Made by a program: the position numbers and the translations under genes. The notes under the pieces were generated by a model. That model was given only the letters and a program-made list of their open reading frames with translations. It ran no database searches and was not told the DNA's origin. A stretch of DNA of 64,000 nt from Clostridium grantii DSM 8605 (GTDB lineage: Bacteria > Bacillota > Clostridia > Clostridiales > Clostridiaceae), in the NCBI RefSeq assembly GCF_900129965.1, contig NZ_FQXM01000004.1:124001-188000 (forward strand), in the 5' to 3' direction. This document shows positions 8,546 through 17,371 of this stretch, piece after piece; positions within the stretch are counted from its first letter, which is position 1; every line of letters begins with the position of its first letter.

Positions 8546-9166
8546 TTATTTGTTTAATTCTTTATATAGTTCAGGATTAGAAGTCATAAACTCGACTCTT
8601 TCTTTATATCCCATTTTTAATAATTGTTCTTTTGTCATTTTCCCACCACTTCCACCAGTAGGAGGAATATGTATGTTACTTTTTATTTTGTTCTCTACCC
8701 TTTCAGATAAAGATGTGTTAAAAATTTCTTCAATTGAATTAATGTTAGCTAACGTATTTTCTTCACTGTCAGCAACTAAAAACTTTGCTAACGTAGAAGG
8801 CAACTTCTTACTATTTAAAGATTCTAAAGCTTTATTTGTTAAATCCTTACGTAAGGATTCAGATTTCATTTGTTCTATTTCCGCTTTTAATTGTGCCATT
8901 GCAGTATCTTTGGGGTCAGTGTCGGGATATAATTCTTTTATTTTCTCATCGACCAATTTTTGGAGATTGTTGGATTTAAAAGTCTCAATTCCTTTTCCTA
9001 AATGTTTATCTTTAATACTGTCTAACCAACTTTTACTATCCTTATCCTCTTCTACAAATGACTTAATTCTATCTAAATTAATAGGATTCAAACCATTCAC
9101 AAAATTTTGAACGTCTGTATTGTCTTTATTTGCTTCTATATATTCTTGCATCTCTTTAATATCCAT
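8546..9166 (-). CDS. Capsid scaffolding protein (DUF4355-like)
   Basis: This 206-aa, very charged, mostly coiled-coil protein (residues about 70-130 rich in Glu and Lys) has a glycine-proline hinge (PPTGGSGGK) and a short helical tail (TKEQLLKMGYKERVEFM). That hinge-plus-tail layout and the location immediately upstream of the capsid gene are typical of siphophage scaffolds with DUF4355. Confidence 0.8.
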   Translation of the reverse strand: MDIKEMQEYIEANKDNTDVQNFVNGLNPINLDRIKSFVEEDKDSKSWLDSIKDKHLGKGIETFKSNNLQKLVDEKIKELYPDTDPKDTAMAQLKAEIEQMKSESLRKDLTNKALESLNSKKLPSTLAKFLVADSEENTLANINSIEEIFNTSLSERVENKIKSNIHIPPTGGSGGKMTKEQLLKMGYKERVEFMTSNPELYKELNK

Positions 9167-9298
9167 TATTTTATTACCTCCATTGCACTTCTAACTACTA
9201 CTGTACCTAGAAACACATAAGTTTTATTTTTTTGAATGTTCTTTTAGGTCTACTCCATACAAAGACCCATTTGTAATATTTTTTTGCATTATAAAAGA

Positions 9299-9335
9299 CT
9301 ATTAACTAAAGTCCTTTGAGGACACAAGTTAATAG
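9299..9335 (-). repeat. Hairpin element, copy 1 (related copy at 24892-24925)
   Basis: Two nested perfect stems are present: a 9-bp outer stem (9299-9307 with 9327-9335) and an inner GTCC/GGAC (9311-9314 with 9320-9323). It starts two bases beyond the stop of the frameshifted minor head gene. On the minus strand it is followed by TCTTTT, so it may also terminate weakly. A 21-base core (9304-9324) recurs with two changes at 24897-24917. Confidence 0.55.
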
Positions 9336-9336
9336 C

Positions 9337-10217
9337 CTAAATATTTTTGTTTTTCTTCCATTCGGAATACTTAACATAATCAATTATTTCTTTTGTTTCA
9401 TTGTCTTTACGCCTACTTGGAGTCCACGCAGCGAAAGGGACATTTACAAGTAGGCTACGGCAAAAGGGTGCAGTGGTGGAATAGGTTTATTACTATCACC
9501 TATATCAAATTCCTGTCCATCGTAAAATTGACATATTTCCGATGTTTTATTATCCAATGTAGCTAGAAATAATTGTTTCTTTATTCCTGTACTTCTTGCT
9601 ATTTCTTCATTTGCTTGTGCTTCAACTCTAGCCATTTCAGTTCTTGCCAAACGTAAAGACTCATACGCTTGTACATCGTATTGCTTTTTTATGTTATTAC
9701 TTACTTGTTGTACTGTTCTATTACCCTTCATTGCTTCAATAATTTCTAGCTGCAATTTATTCATCATATCAGTTTTATTTGTCCAAATTCTATCAGAAAA
9801 TAATTCACCCGCAAACTCTTTATTTACAATAGCGTCAATAAACTCTTGTCTAATTAAATTAAAGTCCAAGTCTATTTTAATACCCGAATCAAGTATAAAA
9901 GCATTTTTGTAATAAGTTTCCTTAAATACATTAGATAATAATTCTGTTGTAACTGCTATTTCGCTCCTAGTTAAACTAGATGCGTTGTTAGATAGTATTT
10001 TAGTTAATTCTTTCTTAATAGAATTTAATTTAACACTGTTCATAGAAATTAAATTATCTATTGCATATTTACCAAACATTATATAAACATAATCAAGTAA
10101 TTCATCTCTATCAGATTTCTGTTTTTTTAAAATTTCTTTTATCTGCCCAGTAGTCAATTCTTCATTGTCCAATTTTATCTGCTCTATCATTTTTTGGTAT
10201 TCTTTATCTATAGCCAT
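9337..10217 (-). CDS. Minor head protein (SPP1 gp7 / Mu gpF family); C-terminus in -1 frame
   Basis: In the zero frame the ORF stops at 9444 (257 aa) with the odd end PPLHPFAVAYL. Shifting -1 at CCCTTTT (9468-9462) gives 293 aa ending PPLHPFCRSLLVNVPFAAW and 24 more residues, with the stop at 9337. The HPxCR segment is the family's conserved C-terminal motif, so the intact protein needs the shift. The LRLARTEMARVEAQANEE helix and the DNKTSEICQFYDGQEF block are family hallmarks. It follows the portal gene by eight bases. The protein helps portal incorporation and DNA release in SPP1. Either programmed frameshifting or a one-base deletion explains the break; the adjacent stem favours programming. 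Confidence 0.75.
9411..9468 (-). promoter_or_regulatory. Predicted -1 ribosomal frameshift signal (slippery site plus stem)
   Basis: The heptamer CCCTTTT is in the exact X XXY YYZ phase (C CCT TTT). After a six-base spacer (GCCGTA) comes a perfect 9-bp stem GCCTACTTG / CAAGTAGGC (9455-9447 with 9419-9411). The 27-base loop can form an additional GTCC/GGAC pairing. The zero-frame stop lies directly after the first arm. Confidence 0.7.
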
Positions 10218-10225
10218 ACCATCAC

Positions 10226-11485
10226 CTAAACAATATTATCTAAATTAATAGCATTAGATTCTTGTTCAGCCCTCAATTTAGCCATTTCTGCTTCTGTATT
10301 ATCAACAAAGGAAAGTTGTGCTATTCCTGTTTCATTGCTTATCATACCACTTAGCTGTGCTAACATTAGGCTTGTAGTGTGATCGTCGCTAGGTATCATT
10401 GCAGTAAATTTAACTCTTATATTTCTGTAGTCATATTGTTTAGAAGTTAGCAATTCAATATAATTAAACATTAATCTTAGTCTATTCAACATGCAATCAG
10501 TTACAGCATTTTCATTAAATTTACATTTCTGTTCAAGACTAATTAATCTTGATCTTAAGGCAACCCCACTAATATTAGAAGATAATTTCTCATTGGTGTT
10601 TACATGGCTAGATAATTCATACATATTTTCTTTCACAGTAGTAAGAGTATTTTGGATAAATGTATCATTAATGTTTTTAACAAGCCAATCTACCGAAGAG
10701 TCTTTATTTGAAGTTTGTATTATGCCGAGTTTCTTCATATTCGCCAAATCTTCTTCTTTTACTTGACAATTTTGGAACTTCAAATAAGCATTTCTAAAAT
10801 CACAAATTTCATTAGAAATATCACTCAAATTAGTTTCATAAGCATCTTGTAAGCCTTTGATATCTTCAAATAATGTATCTTTCTCGTCATCTCTGCTAGT
10901 TGTGCAAATAGAAATTGGAACTTCTCCAAATATATGATTTTTAACAGATGTTACAGATAAATCAGCAACTAAACATGTAGTTATTTCTGTAGAAGTGTAT
11001 ATATCTACATATTCTATATCAGAAAATTTGTCTAATTTATAAAAATGTAATGCCATTGTTGTATTCCCAAAATAATCACGATATACATAACAATTGAGTG
11101 GTGTTAGTAATCTACTACAGAATTGTGCATTGTTATCTATGTAATACAACTCATAACTTTCACCAAAAATTAATGAATTTTTAAGTAATTCTTGGTCGTG
11201 CTTCTTGCTCCAATGCGCTAAATTTAATTCTATAGCACTTATAATATCGCTATTATCTGTACTTTTATTTATATATGTGACACTATTCGATAATATATAA
11301 CTAGCTTCTTCTTTTATAAATTTCTTCACAAAATTAGTTCTTACTTTTAGATTAGAACGTGTTGTTTGTAGTTTATAATCTCTTAAAGCATCTGTATCAC
11401 CTTTATAATAGTTGTAATTTTTTTGCACATAAGATTTATTAATTCTGTAATCTTGTATGCAACTTTGTATTAATTCTAAATCCAT
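10226..11485 (-). CDS. Portal protein (SPP1 gp6-like)
   Basis: This 419-aa protein forms the DNA entry ring and docks the terminase. Features visible are the N-terminal YYKGDTDAL block, NFVKKFIKEEASYILSNSV, a beta-rich wing (about 130-200), the long stem helix near DAYETNLSDISNEI, and the crown region with LSSNISGVALRSRLISLEQK, all in family order. It lies between terminase and the gp7-like protein. A GGAGGTGAATT ribosome site precedes the ATG. Length is slightly below the 450-500 aa usual for the family. Confidence 0.87.
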   Translation of the reverse strand: MDLELIQSCIQDYRINKSYVQKNYNYYKGDTDALRDYKLQTTRSNLKVRTNFVKKFIKEEASYILSNSVTYINKSTDNSDIISAIELNLAHWSKKHDQELLKNSLIFGESYELYYIDNNAQFCSRLLTPLNCYVYRDYFGNTTMALHFYKLDKFSDIEYVDIYTSTEITTCLVADLSVTSVKNHIFGEVPISICTTSRDDEKDTLFEDIKGLQDAYETNLSDISNEICDFRNAYLKFQNCQVKEEDLANMKKLGIIQTSNKDSSVDWLVKNINDTFIQNTLTTVKENMYELSSHVNTNEKLSSNISGVALRSRLISLEQKCKFNENAVTDCMLNRLRLMFNYIELLTSKQYDYRNIRVKFTAMIPSDDHTTSLMLAQLSGMISNETGIAQLSFVDNTEAEMAKLRAEQESNAINLDNIV

Positions 11486-11506
11486 AATTCACCTCCATAG
11501 GTTGTA

Positions 11507-13282
11507 TTAGAATAATTTCTTAATGTCTAACACACTTATATAACTATTTGTTTGTATTTCATTTATATTTATATATAACTCTGCTACGGTATCGCTACTA
11601 TCGTCATGTCCGTTGCCATATCTTTGACCAGCAAATTCTTTTATTTGTTCAATAAATTCAACATCATTTTCATTAAAAATAATTTGTCCCAAGTTAACAG
11701 GACTTACTATAGTAGAAATTTTTTCATCTTTATTTCTTCTCTGCATTTTATTTATAAACTCTATTCTACGACTAGATAAATCCTTATCTTTAGCAATTAG
11801 TTCTTGTATTTTTTTAACGTCAGCACCTTGAAATGTATTTTTCTCTATACATACATGAGTTATATCCTCATATTGCTTTAATAATTCAATAACTTTCTCA
11901 CAATAAGCATTAAATTCTAATTTATCAATTATTCCTTTTCTAATATATAAAAAATCATTATCAGCTATAGAGCCTACTGCAAATGCTGAATAATCACTTC
12001 TATTAGTAGTTGTAGAAGCAGGGTCTACACAAAGCATAGTTTTAATAAATGTATGTTCCTCAATTTCTTCTGTAGATTGTGTTCTTATAGATTTAAACCA
12101 TTTTTCACCTACATTTTCACAGTCGCACATTAACTCTTGCATAAATGCTGTTCTTTTAGTCAAGTATTTCTTTGCTAAACTTAAACAATTATATTTTTCC
12201 CAAATCGTGGGAAATTGCATATCAGAATAATTATCATTATAGTATTGCCTAGATAATTGTTCTCTTTCTTCTTCATTTAGTTTAGTGTCCATCATAATTT
12301 TTTTATAATTTATCCAATATTGGTTATTTTCAAAATAATCATCAATGTCAATATTTGTAACTCGTCTATGAAATACTTTAAAATTTACGTCTTTTCTAAT
12401 AGTATTAACAAAACAATCTGTCGCAAGTGGTGTACCTAGCACAAGAAATTTAGTAGCCATTTTAATTTTTACATTATTTCTATATACAGATTCGTCTCCA
12501 GACTCTTTAATTTCTTTATAAAATTTATTAACTGCACGTTCTTTAGCACCATCAGTTTTAATATCATTCTCATTTAACACATCATCTAAAATAATAACAG
12601 TTGGTCTAAATATACCATCTCTAGCAGAATAAGAAGTACCTCTAACAGAAGTTTCCCAACCATACGCCCTTATCATTGTATCGTTGTCTAATTCTAATTC
12701 TTGTTTATTTACAGTTCTATCTTTCTTATTTACAAGAGTTCCAAATGCTTTTTGAATAGTATCAAATTCAAGAAATTTTCTTACGTCTGATACAAATGCT
12801 TCAGCATCTTCAGATCTTTTACCTATTATAAGAGAATAACGAGATTTTTTAAAACAATGTAAATAACAAGATAATGCTTTATTTATAGTTGTAGATTTAG
12901 AACTTCCACGAGGGAGTATAAATTCAGCCATATCATGTGTATCATCAATAAATATTTTTTGTAATTCTTCCCATATTTCGTAATGTAAATTTGCCAAGTT
13001 TCTAGTTGTATTATTAGATTTTGGTACAAATATATCTTGTAAGAAATAGATACAGAAAAATTCTATATTATTTGACGCTAAATTTACTGCTAATCCATTT
13101 TTTGTAAATAAATTATCTTTATATTTTAATATAATATTAGTTGCACTCACTTCTGCTTCTTGTTGTGTTAGATTATTATTTTTAATATAATTAAGTGTTA
13201 AATAATGGTATAATATATATTTATCTCTTTGTTTATCAGATGTAAAATTCAACTTTGTAAAATCTATCATGTTATTATTCAT
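11507..13282 (-). CDS. terL: Terminase large subunit
   Basis: This 591-aa DNA-packaging motor has a Walker A variant LPRGSSKS at residues 123-130 and Walker B TVIILDDV at 228-235. Its RNase H-like nuclease carries the first Asp in CVDPAS and a distal HDDSSDTVAEL. The HDDSSD pattern is typical of Firmicute headful or cos enzymes. It starts the visible late operon (AAAGGGGG ribosome site). It is unusual in being separated from the small subunit by about 1.5 kb. Confidence 0.92.
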   Translation of the reverse strand: MNNNMIDFTKLNFTSDKQRDKYILYHYLTLNYIKNNNLTQQEAEVSATNIILKYKDNLFTKNGLAVNLASNNIEFFCIYFLQDIFVPKSNNTTRNLANLHYEIWEELQKIFIDDTHDMAEFILPRGSSKSTTINKALSCYLHCFKKSRYSLIIGKRSEDAEAFVSDVRKFLEFDTIQKAFGTLVNKKDRTVNKQELELDNDTMIRAYGWETSVRGTSYSARDGIFRPTVIILDDVLNENDIKTDGAKERAVNKFYKEIKESGDESVYRNNVKIKMATKFLVLGTPLATDCFVNTIRKDVNFKVFHRRVTNIDIDDYFENNQYWINYKKIMMDTKLNEEEREQLSRQYYNDNYSDMQFPTIWEKYNCLSLAKKYLTKRTAFMQELMCDCENVGEKWFKSIRTQSTEEIEEHTFIKTMLCVDPASTTTNRSDYSAFAVGSIADNDFLYIRKGIIDKLEFNAYCEKVIELLKQYEDITHVCIEKNTFQGADVKKIQELIAKDKDLSSRRIEFINKMQRRNKDEKISTIVSPVNLGQIIFNENDVEFIEQIKEFAGQRYGNGHDDSSDTVAELYININEIQTNSYISVLDIKKLF

Positions 13283-13339
13283 TTTCCCCCTTTCTGTTTA
13301 ATTATTTATTATTTATTTTATTTTTATATATTTGTTATC

Positions 13340-13760
13340 TTCAAGATGAATGTCACAAATAGGTAATCACCATTAGGGCGAGTAGTCGTTATTAGTACGA
13401 GTAGTAAACTTGACCACTTTTGGTTAAGTTGTTAGTTAACGTATATCATCATCAATCATATTCAACCCATGCCACATAGGCACACGTGTCGACCTCACCG
13501 ACACTACAATTACAATTAGGATAGTGCAAACTTGAACTTTCCTAAATAGACAATCTGTCATTTTAGAATCTTGCTATCTATGGCATAGATACCTAAATAT
13601 TTCTAATATCTACGACAATACACAACCGTCAAACTCTTCACACTTGTAATACCTTCCCCCGTTTTGGGGAAGGACTATCACCCAATCCAATCTTGGCTTC
13701 GGCTAATTATGACGATGGATTATCAATTGAGGGCGAGGGCGTACTAAATGGTACAGGGTA
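13340..13760 (+). ncRNA. Possible structured RNA between the terminase subunits
   Basis: No convincing gene occupies 13,283-13,901. Short stems cluster here: 13407-13415 with 13422-13430, 13487-13491 with 13499-13503, an 8-bp C-rich stem 13652-13659 with 13666-13673, and a UUCG tetraloop hairpin at 13693-13706. Two stems hold G-U pairs only if the plus strand is transcribed. GC is well above the surroundings. I see no clear promoter and recognise no known RNA class. DNA sites for the adjacent recombinase are an alternative. Confidence 0.35.
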
Positions 13761-13901
13761 TTGTTATTATTATTGCTATTATTATTAATCTTTCTAAGTT
13801 GGGAAAATATTATAAAAAATTATATAGTCCAATGCACCAAAATCATAATTTTTACATTAGAAGGGTGGGTGGGTCTATTATATGCAAGAAAAAAGAACAA
13901 C

Positions 13902-14474
13902 CTATTCAGATTGCTCTATATCTTTTAATATTCTATATATTGTTGTTCTTCCTAGTCCTGTTTTATCTACTATATCTTTAATCTTATATCCCTCTTTAGC
14001 CATCAACTCTACTATATCAGCCTTATCATTCCGCTTGTTAGGTCTTCCACCTTCTCTACCTCTAGCCTTTGCACTAGCCAATCCCTCTTTAGTACGTTGA
14101 GATATTAAATCTCTTTCTAGTTGGCTTAATCCTGCCATTACAGTTAAGAGGAAACTATTATAAGGATTATCTGTTGTAGTATCTAACCAAGTATCTTTTA
14201 TACTCTTAATACTAGCACCTTTATCCTTTATCTTTTGTACTATCTCTAATAAGTCCTTAGTGCTTCTACTTATTCTTGTTAGGTCAGCAATGATAACTAT
14301 ATCATCATACTTTAATTCTTCTAACATTTTATTAAGTTGTTCTCTATCTCTTTTAGTACCTGTAATCTTTTCTTTATATATATTTCTACTATCTACACCA
14401 TACTTAACTAAAGCATCTATCTGCCGATCTAAAGACTGTTCTTCTGTACTAACTCTTGCATATCCTATTAACAT
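13902..14474 (-). CDS. Serine recombinase, resolvase/invertase family
   Basis: This 190-aa protein is a small serine recombinase. The catalytic Ser is at position 9 in YARVSTEEQ, followed by LTRISRSTKDLLEIV, the long E-helix (TVMAGLSQLERDLISQRTKE), and a C-terminal Hin-like helix-turn-helix (GYKIKDIVDKTGLGRTTIYR). ATG is chosen eight bases after GGAGG; an earlier GTG overlaps that site. It lies between the terminase subunit genes, an unusual place, with its own promoter. Resolution of multimers, inversion of a nearby segment, or a mobile cargo gene are all possible; no inverted repeat pair for inversion was found. Confidence 0.9.
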   Translation of the reverse strand: MLIGYARVSTEEQSLDRQIDALVKYGVDSRNIYKEKITGTKRDREQLNKMLEELKYDDIVIIADLTRISRSTKDLLEIVQKIKDKGASIKSIKDTWLDTTTDNPYNSFLLTVMAGLSQLERDLISQRTKEGLASAKARGREGGRPNKRNDKADIVELMAKEGYKIKDIVDKTGLGRTTIYRILKDIEQSE

Positions 14475-14503
14475 TCCTAGCACCTCCGATATATTATATT
14501 ATT

Positions 14504-14532
14504 AATATACCATAAACGTACCACAATGTAAA
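14504..14532 (-). promoter_or_regulatory. Promoter of the serine recombinase gene
   Basis: TTTACA (14527-14532) and TATATT (14504-14509), read on the minus strand, are 17 bases apart and about 30 bases upstream of the start codon. A second weaker pair ending TACAAT lies about 100 bases further up. Confidence 0.6.
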
Positions 14533-14757
14533 TAGATATTGGAACGTTTATTGAAACAATTTTGAGTGCTAAAAATGGCTAAAATACGTTAGTTAAAATA
14601 TTGTACCATAAATCACCGTTTAAGGGACAATAAAAGAAAGATTTTATTAACTTTTTATCATATATTCATGTAATTGTTATTATGTGCATACCTCTAGCAT
14701 ATCTACCAATGTACTCTAACCCTAGTTATACCAACGTTTAACACGATTATAGTATAA

Positions 14758-15198
14758 TTATTTAGCTTTTTTCTCTAATTCTATCAACTTAAAATCATTC
14801 AATTCGTTCATAATTTGTTCATTGGTTTGGTTATTATTGTTATTTTCATCTGATATTTCTTGTATTTTAGTAGTATTTTTACCCAAAGTTTTATCTATCA
14901 AATAAATTAAGCAATCTGTTTTTATCTTATCGCTGTCAGATTCTAATGCTAATCTCTTAACTTCTGCAATATACTTATCCATATCATTCATAATTGCGTT
15001 CTGAGCTTTAGAAATAATTTGCTGTTTGCGTTTGTTTAACTCAGCCTTCACATCATCCAATTCTAACCACGCATATACTGTATTTCTAGTCACCTTTATA
15101 TCTTTTGCAATCTGTGTAATAGTGTCATTCTTTAATATTCCTTCTATCATTTTCATTTTCAATTCTGACAATTCTTTGTTAGTTCCTAATGTTCCCAT
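14758..15198 (-). CDS. terS: Terminase small subunit-like DNA-binding protein
   Basis: This 146-aa protein has an N-terminal helix-turn-helix (GILKNDTITQIAKDIKVTRN, then TVYAWLELDDVKAEL) and a helical oligomerisation region to about residue 100. An Asn/Gln-rich linker and a charged tail follow. This is the layout of phBC6A51-type small terminases, which bind pac/cos DNA. GGAGGTGTGTAG precedes the ATG. Another HTH role cannot be excluded because it is not next to the large subunit. Confidence 0.7.
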   Translation of the reverse strand: MGTLGTNKELSELKMKMIEGILKNDTITQIAKDIKVTRNTVYAWLELDDVKAELNKRKQQIISKAQNAIMNDMDKYIAEVKRLALESDSDKIKTDCLIYLIDKTLGKNTTKIQEISDENNNNNQTNEQIMNELNDFKLIELEKKAK

Positions 15199-15283
15199 TC
15201 ATCTACACACCTCCAGTTTATTTGTTTACCATATTTTAATATTAGTTTACAATTAAAATATATTATACCTATCTATTTTTCTA

Positions 15284-15311
15284 CAAAATAAAAACACCCA
15301 AACTGGGTGTT
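15284..15311 (-). terminator. Intrinsic terminator upstream of terS
   Basis: An 8-bp stem AACACCCA / TGGGTGTT (15293-15300 and 15304-15311) runs into T-rich sequence on the minus strand. It sits five bases after the stop of the 84-aa gene, so terS must start from its own promoter; a TATAAT lies at about 15265. Confidence 0.8.
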
Positions 15312-15315
15312 CTTG

Positions 15316-15570
15316 CTAATCAATGTTATTAATTTCTTCTCTAATTTGTAAAAGCAATTCATATTCACGTAATTGTTTTGTATTTTCTTTAATTTTAAAA
15401 TCAAGATTTCTTCTATGTTCAGTTCCTTTTAGGCTGTTATCCATAGTCATTTCTTCTAGCTCTGATTTCAATGACTTTATTTTATTTTCCAAAGAAATAC
15501 CTTGATGTTTTTCATCAATAAAATCCCCGATTAATTTAAATATTTTATTATACTTTTCATATATCTCCAC
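15316..15570 (-). CDS. Small coiled-coil phage protein
   Basis: This 84-aa protein is mostly helical, with heptad-like Leu/Ile spacing (ISLENKIKSLKSELEEM, KENTKQLREYELLLQIREE). GTG is taken as start because GGGAGGTGAG lies eight bases before it; the longer ATG version overlaps the ribosome site. It ends at a terminator, closing the early operon. I do not recognise a family. Confidence 0.6.
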   Translation of the reverse strand: MEIYEKYNKIFKLIGDFIDEKHQGISLENKIKSLKSELEEMTMDNSLKGTEHRRNLDFKIKENTKQLREYELLLQIREEINNID

Positions 15571-15651
15571 AACTCTCACCTCCCACATAAAATATTTTAC
15601 TACACTTCAAATATTCTACATTAAAAGCAATTATCCTTTTTAATATTTCAA

Positions 15652-15831
15652 TTATTTACATTTTTTCTTACTATCCTTCCAAGTTTGATAATAAGCAACC
15701 ATCATAATTAACGAACAAAATCCAAAAATATTCGCTGCAACTTTAATAAATAATATATCTACATTCATAATATAAGCACATATAACAGCCATCACAAAAC
15801 TTTTAATTAATCCCCTCACATTTTTATCCAT
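15652..15831 (-). CDS. Small membrane protein (59 aa)
   Basis: An ORF with AGGGGG eight bases before its ATG encodes 59 residues. A basic N-terminus (MDKNVRGLIK), two hydrophobic segments (about 11-28 and 30-48) and a lysine-rich tail give a small two-pass topology, somewhat holin-like. It is far from where a lysis gene would sit, and its function is unknown. Confidence 0.6.
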   Translation of the reverse strand: MDKNVRGLIKSFVMAVICAYIMNVDILFIKVAANIFGFCSLIMMVAYYQTWKDSKKKCK

Positions 15832-15942
15832 ATATTCCCCCTATATTCATATATTAATTAATTAATGAACGCTTGTTTAATGTGTGATTTCAACAACGGC
15901 ACAAGGTTCAAAGCCTTATTTTTCTTGTATAGCGTGTACAAA

Positions 15943-16200
15943 TTATCTACTTAATCTACTATGTCTTATCTCTCTCATCTCATCTTTCACACGTTTAAAA
16001 CACTTTAGAAACTCATACATTTCACTATCATTTTTAAATTTATTAAGCAATTCTCTAACTTCATCTGTATTGTTAAAAATATAATCTATGTATTGTCTAT
16101 TAGCATCTTCATAACAAATTGTATCTATTTCATTAATATTATGCGACTTTAACCATGCAATTTTATTTACACTCGATATTTGTATTGTTTCATTTACCAT
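15943..16200 (-). CDS. Hypothetical phage protein (85 aa)
   Basis: This 85-aa, charged, predicted helical protein (DEVRELLNKFKNDSEMYEFL) has a good GGGAGGACAGAA ribosome site. Its start overlaps the end of the preceding 59-aa gene by 11 bases, so the two are probably coupled. No family is recognised. Confidence 0.6.
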   Translation of the reverse strand: MVNETIQISSVNKIAWLKSHNINEIDTICYEDANRQYIDYIFNNTDEVRELLNKFKNDSEMYEFLKCFKRVKDEMREIRHSRLSR

Positions 16201-16369
16201 TTCTGTCCTCCCATATCAATTTTCCTGGTGTTTTTTCATTTTCAACATATTCCATAACAAATATTGCATTACCAACATTGCTATATTTCTTGCCTTCATT
16301 TTTTAATCCTGATATAATATCTAACATTTCAATTTTATTTGCATAAGGATAAACTAAACAATTACACAT
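16190..16369 (-). CDS. Hypothetical phage protein (59 aa)
   Basis: This 59-aa ORF begins MCNCLVYPYANK. Its ATG lies within the last codons of the GIY-YIG gene (overlap of eight bases) behind GGTGAGGG, so it is translationally coupled. An earlier GTG would overlap that ribosome site. Two cysteines near the N-terminus are the only feature. Function is unknown. Confidence 0.5.
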   Translation of the reverse strand: MCNCLVYPYANKIEMLDIISGLKNEGKKYSNVGNAIFVMEYVENEKTPGKLIWEDRNGK

Positions 16370-16916
16370 TACCCTCACCTTCCAAATTTTCTTTTTTCCA
16401 ATCTAGTACTACACTTTTCCATTTTCTTGCTGTACAAATAAATGTTACATAGTTATAACTCATATTAAACTGTGCAGCTACATCTTTTCTGTTAATTTTT
16501 TCTAAAAATATTAATTCTAATACACGTATAATATCCGATCTCTTATATTTGCAATTCCCATTTCTTTCGTTTTGCTGTGCTAGTTTCATTTTTTTAGTAT
16601 TAACTTTAACACTTCTGGTAGCATGTTTCTGCTTATTAATTAAAGTCCAACCTTCAATTTTTTGTACATGTTGCAACCACCAATTTTCCCTATCTTCTAA
16701 TTCCTCTATACTACATTCTTCTAATATAGTATATTTCACTCTAGCTTTACCACCCTCGTTAAATGCTTCTTGTAATTCTTTATATCTGTGTTCATTATTT
16801 TTAAAAAAACTGCGGTAATGTGACCAGCGTTTAGATATATCGCTGCTTGAACCAACATATAAATTTCCTGTTTTTACATCCTCAATTGCATATACTCCAC
16901 TTATCCCCATTTTCAT
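16362..16916 (-). CDS. GIY-YIG endonuclease with helix-turn-helix tail
   Basis: This 184-aa protein has a GIY-YIG nuclease core: GVYAIEDVKTGNLYVGSSSD at residues 7-26, then the conserved Arg in SKRWSHYR and Glu in EDRENWWLQ. Residues about 120-165 form a helix-turn-helix (RKDVAAQFNMSYNYVTFI), as in NUMOD-type homing endonucleases. It is a free-standing ORF inside an operon of small genes, like phage homing genes that spread without an intron. GAGGGGG precedes the ATG. Confidence 0.85.
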   Translation of the reverse strand: MKMGISGVYAIEDVKTGNLYVGSSSDISKRWSHYRSFFKNNEHRYKELQEAFNEGGKARVKYTILEECSIEELEDRENWWLQHVQKIEGWTLINKQKHATRSVKVNTKKMKLAQQNERNGNCKYKRSDIIRVLELIFLEKINRKDVAAQFNMSYNYVTFICTARKWKSVVLDWKKENLEGEGNV

Positions 16917-17045
16917 TTTATATCCCCCTCGTTTCCCCTTACAGAAAACTTTTTTAATTTTAATTTATTTTAGTTTTTCTATTGCATTTGTATTTGATTA
17001 CTGTTATAATTAAGTGAATACTTTTTTGCATTTTTAAATAAAAAA

Positions 17046-17086
17046 ATATATAAGCAAAGGGAATCGCATTTCACGACCCCTTATAT
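17046..17086 (-). terminator. Probable terminator after the 90-aa gene
   Basis: Paired ATAAGGGG and CCCTTTGCTTAT segments enclose a 13-base loop, and a run of Ts follows on the minus strand. It lies just past the stop at 17093. Confidence 0.55.
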
Positions 17087-17092
17087 GTATTA

Positions 17093-17365
17093 TTATTTAC
17101 AATTCAAATAAATCAATTCTTCCATACTTTGGTAAAATATAACTTGTTGTGTATCCAAATTAATTAAAAATGTTTCCCAATCATACTCTTCTATTATAAT
17201 TGTATTCGTTGCTAAATTATGAGCGAAACTTCTAATATCATCTTTACCTATGCCAATTTCGAGTTGTACCCCATTTACATCATTTACATATAGAGTATCC
17301 TTATCTGTACCACATTCTATTGCATTTTTGTCCATCAATTTAATAATTTGTTTTTTGTATCCCAT
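17093..17365 (-). CDS. Hypothetical phage protein (90 aa)
   Basis: This 90-aa acidic protein has alternating strands (GVQLEIGIGKDDI, TNTIIIEEYDWETFLINL) and is isolated between two hairpins. ATG is taken eight bases after GGGGG. Upstream lies repeated element 1, a candidate promoter. No family is recognised. Confidence 0.55.
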   Translation of the reverse strand: MGYKKQIIKLMDKNAIECGTDKDTLYVNDVNGVQLEIGIGKDDIRSFAHNLATNTIIIEEYDWETFLINLDTQQVIFYQSMEELIYLNCK

Positions 17366-17371
17366 TTCCAC

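Noticed and set aside
8550..9110. 186-codon plus-strand frame opposite the scaffold gene
   Set aside because: It mirrors a well-supported scaffold gene with a proper ribosome site and synteny; the opposite frame has no family pattern.
13652..13673. C-rich hairpin as a simple terminator
   Set aside because: The stem is strong, but no T-run follows on either strand, so I treated it as part of the structured stretch.
13748..14100. Two plus-strand reading frames of 72-77 codons overlapping the recombinase
   Set aside because: They have no ribosome site, unusual composition, and lie opposite the 3' end of a clear recombinase gene.
15652..15831. Holin assignment for the 59-aa two-helix protein
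   Set aside because: It lies in the early region next to terS rather than beside an endolysin, and the sequence shows no holin family motif.
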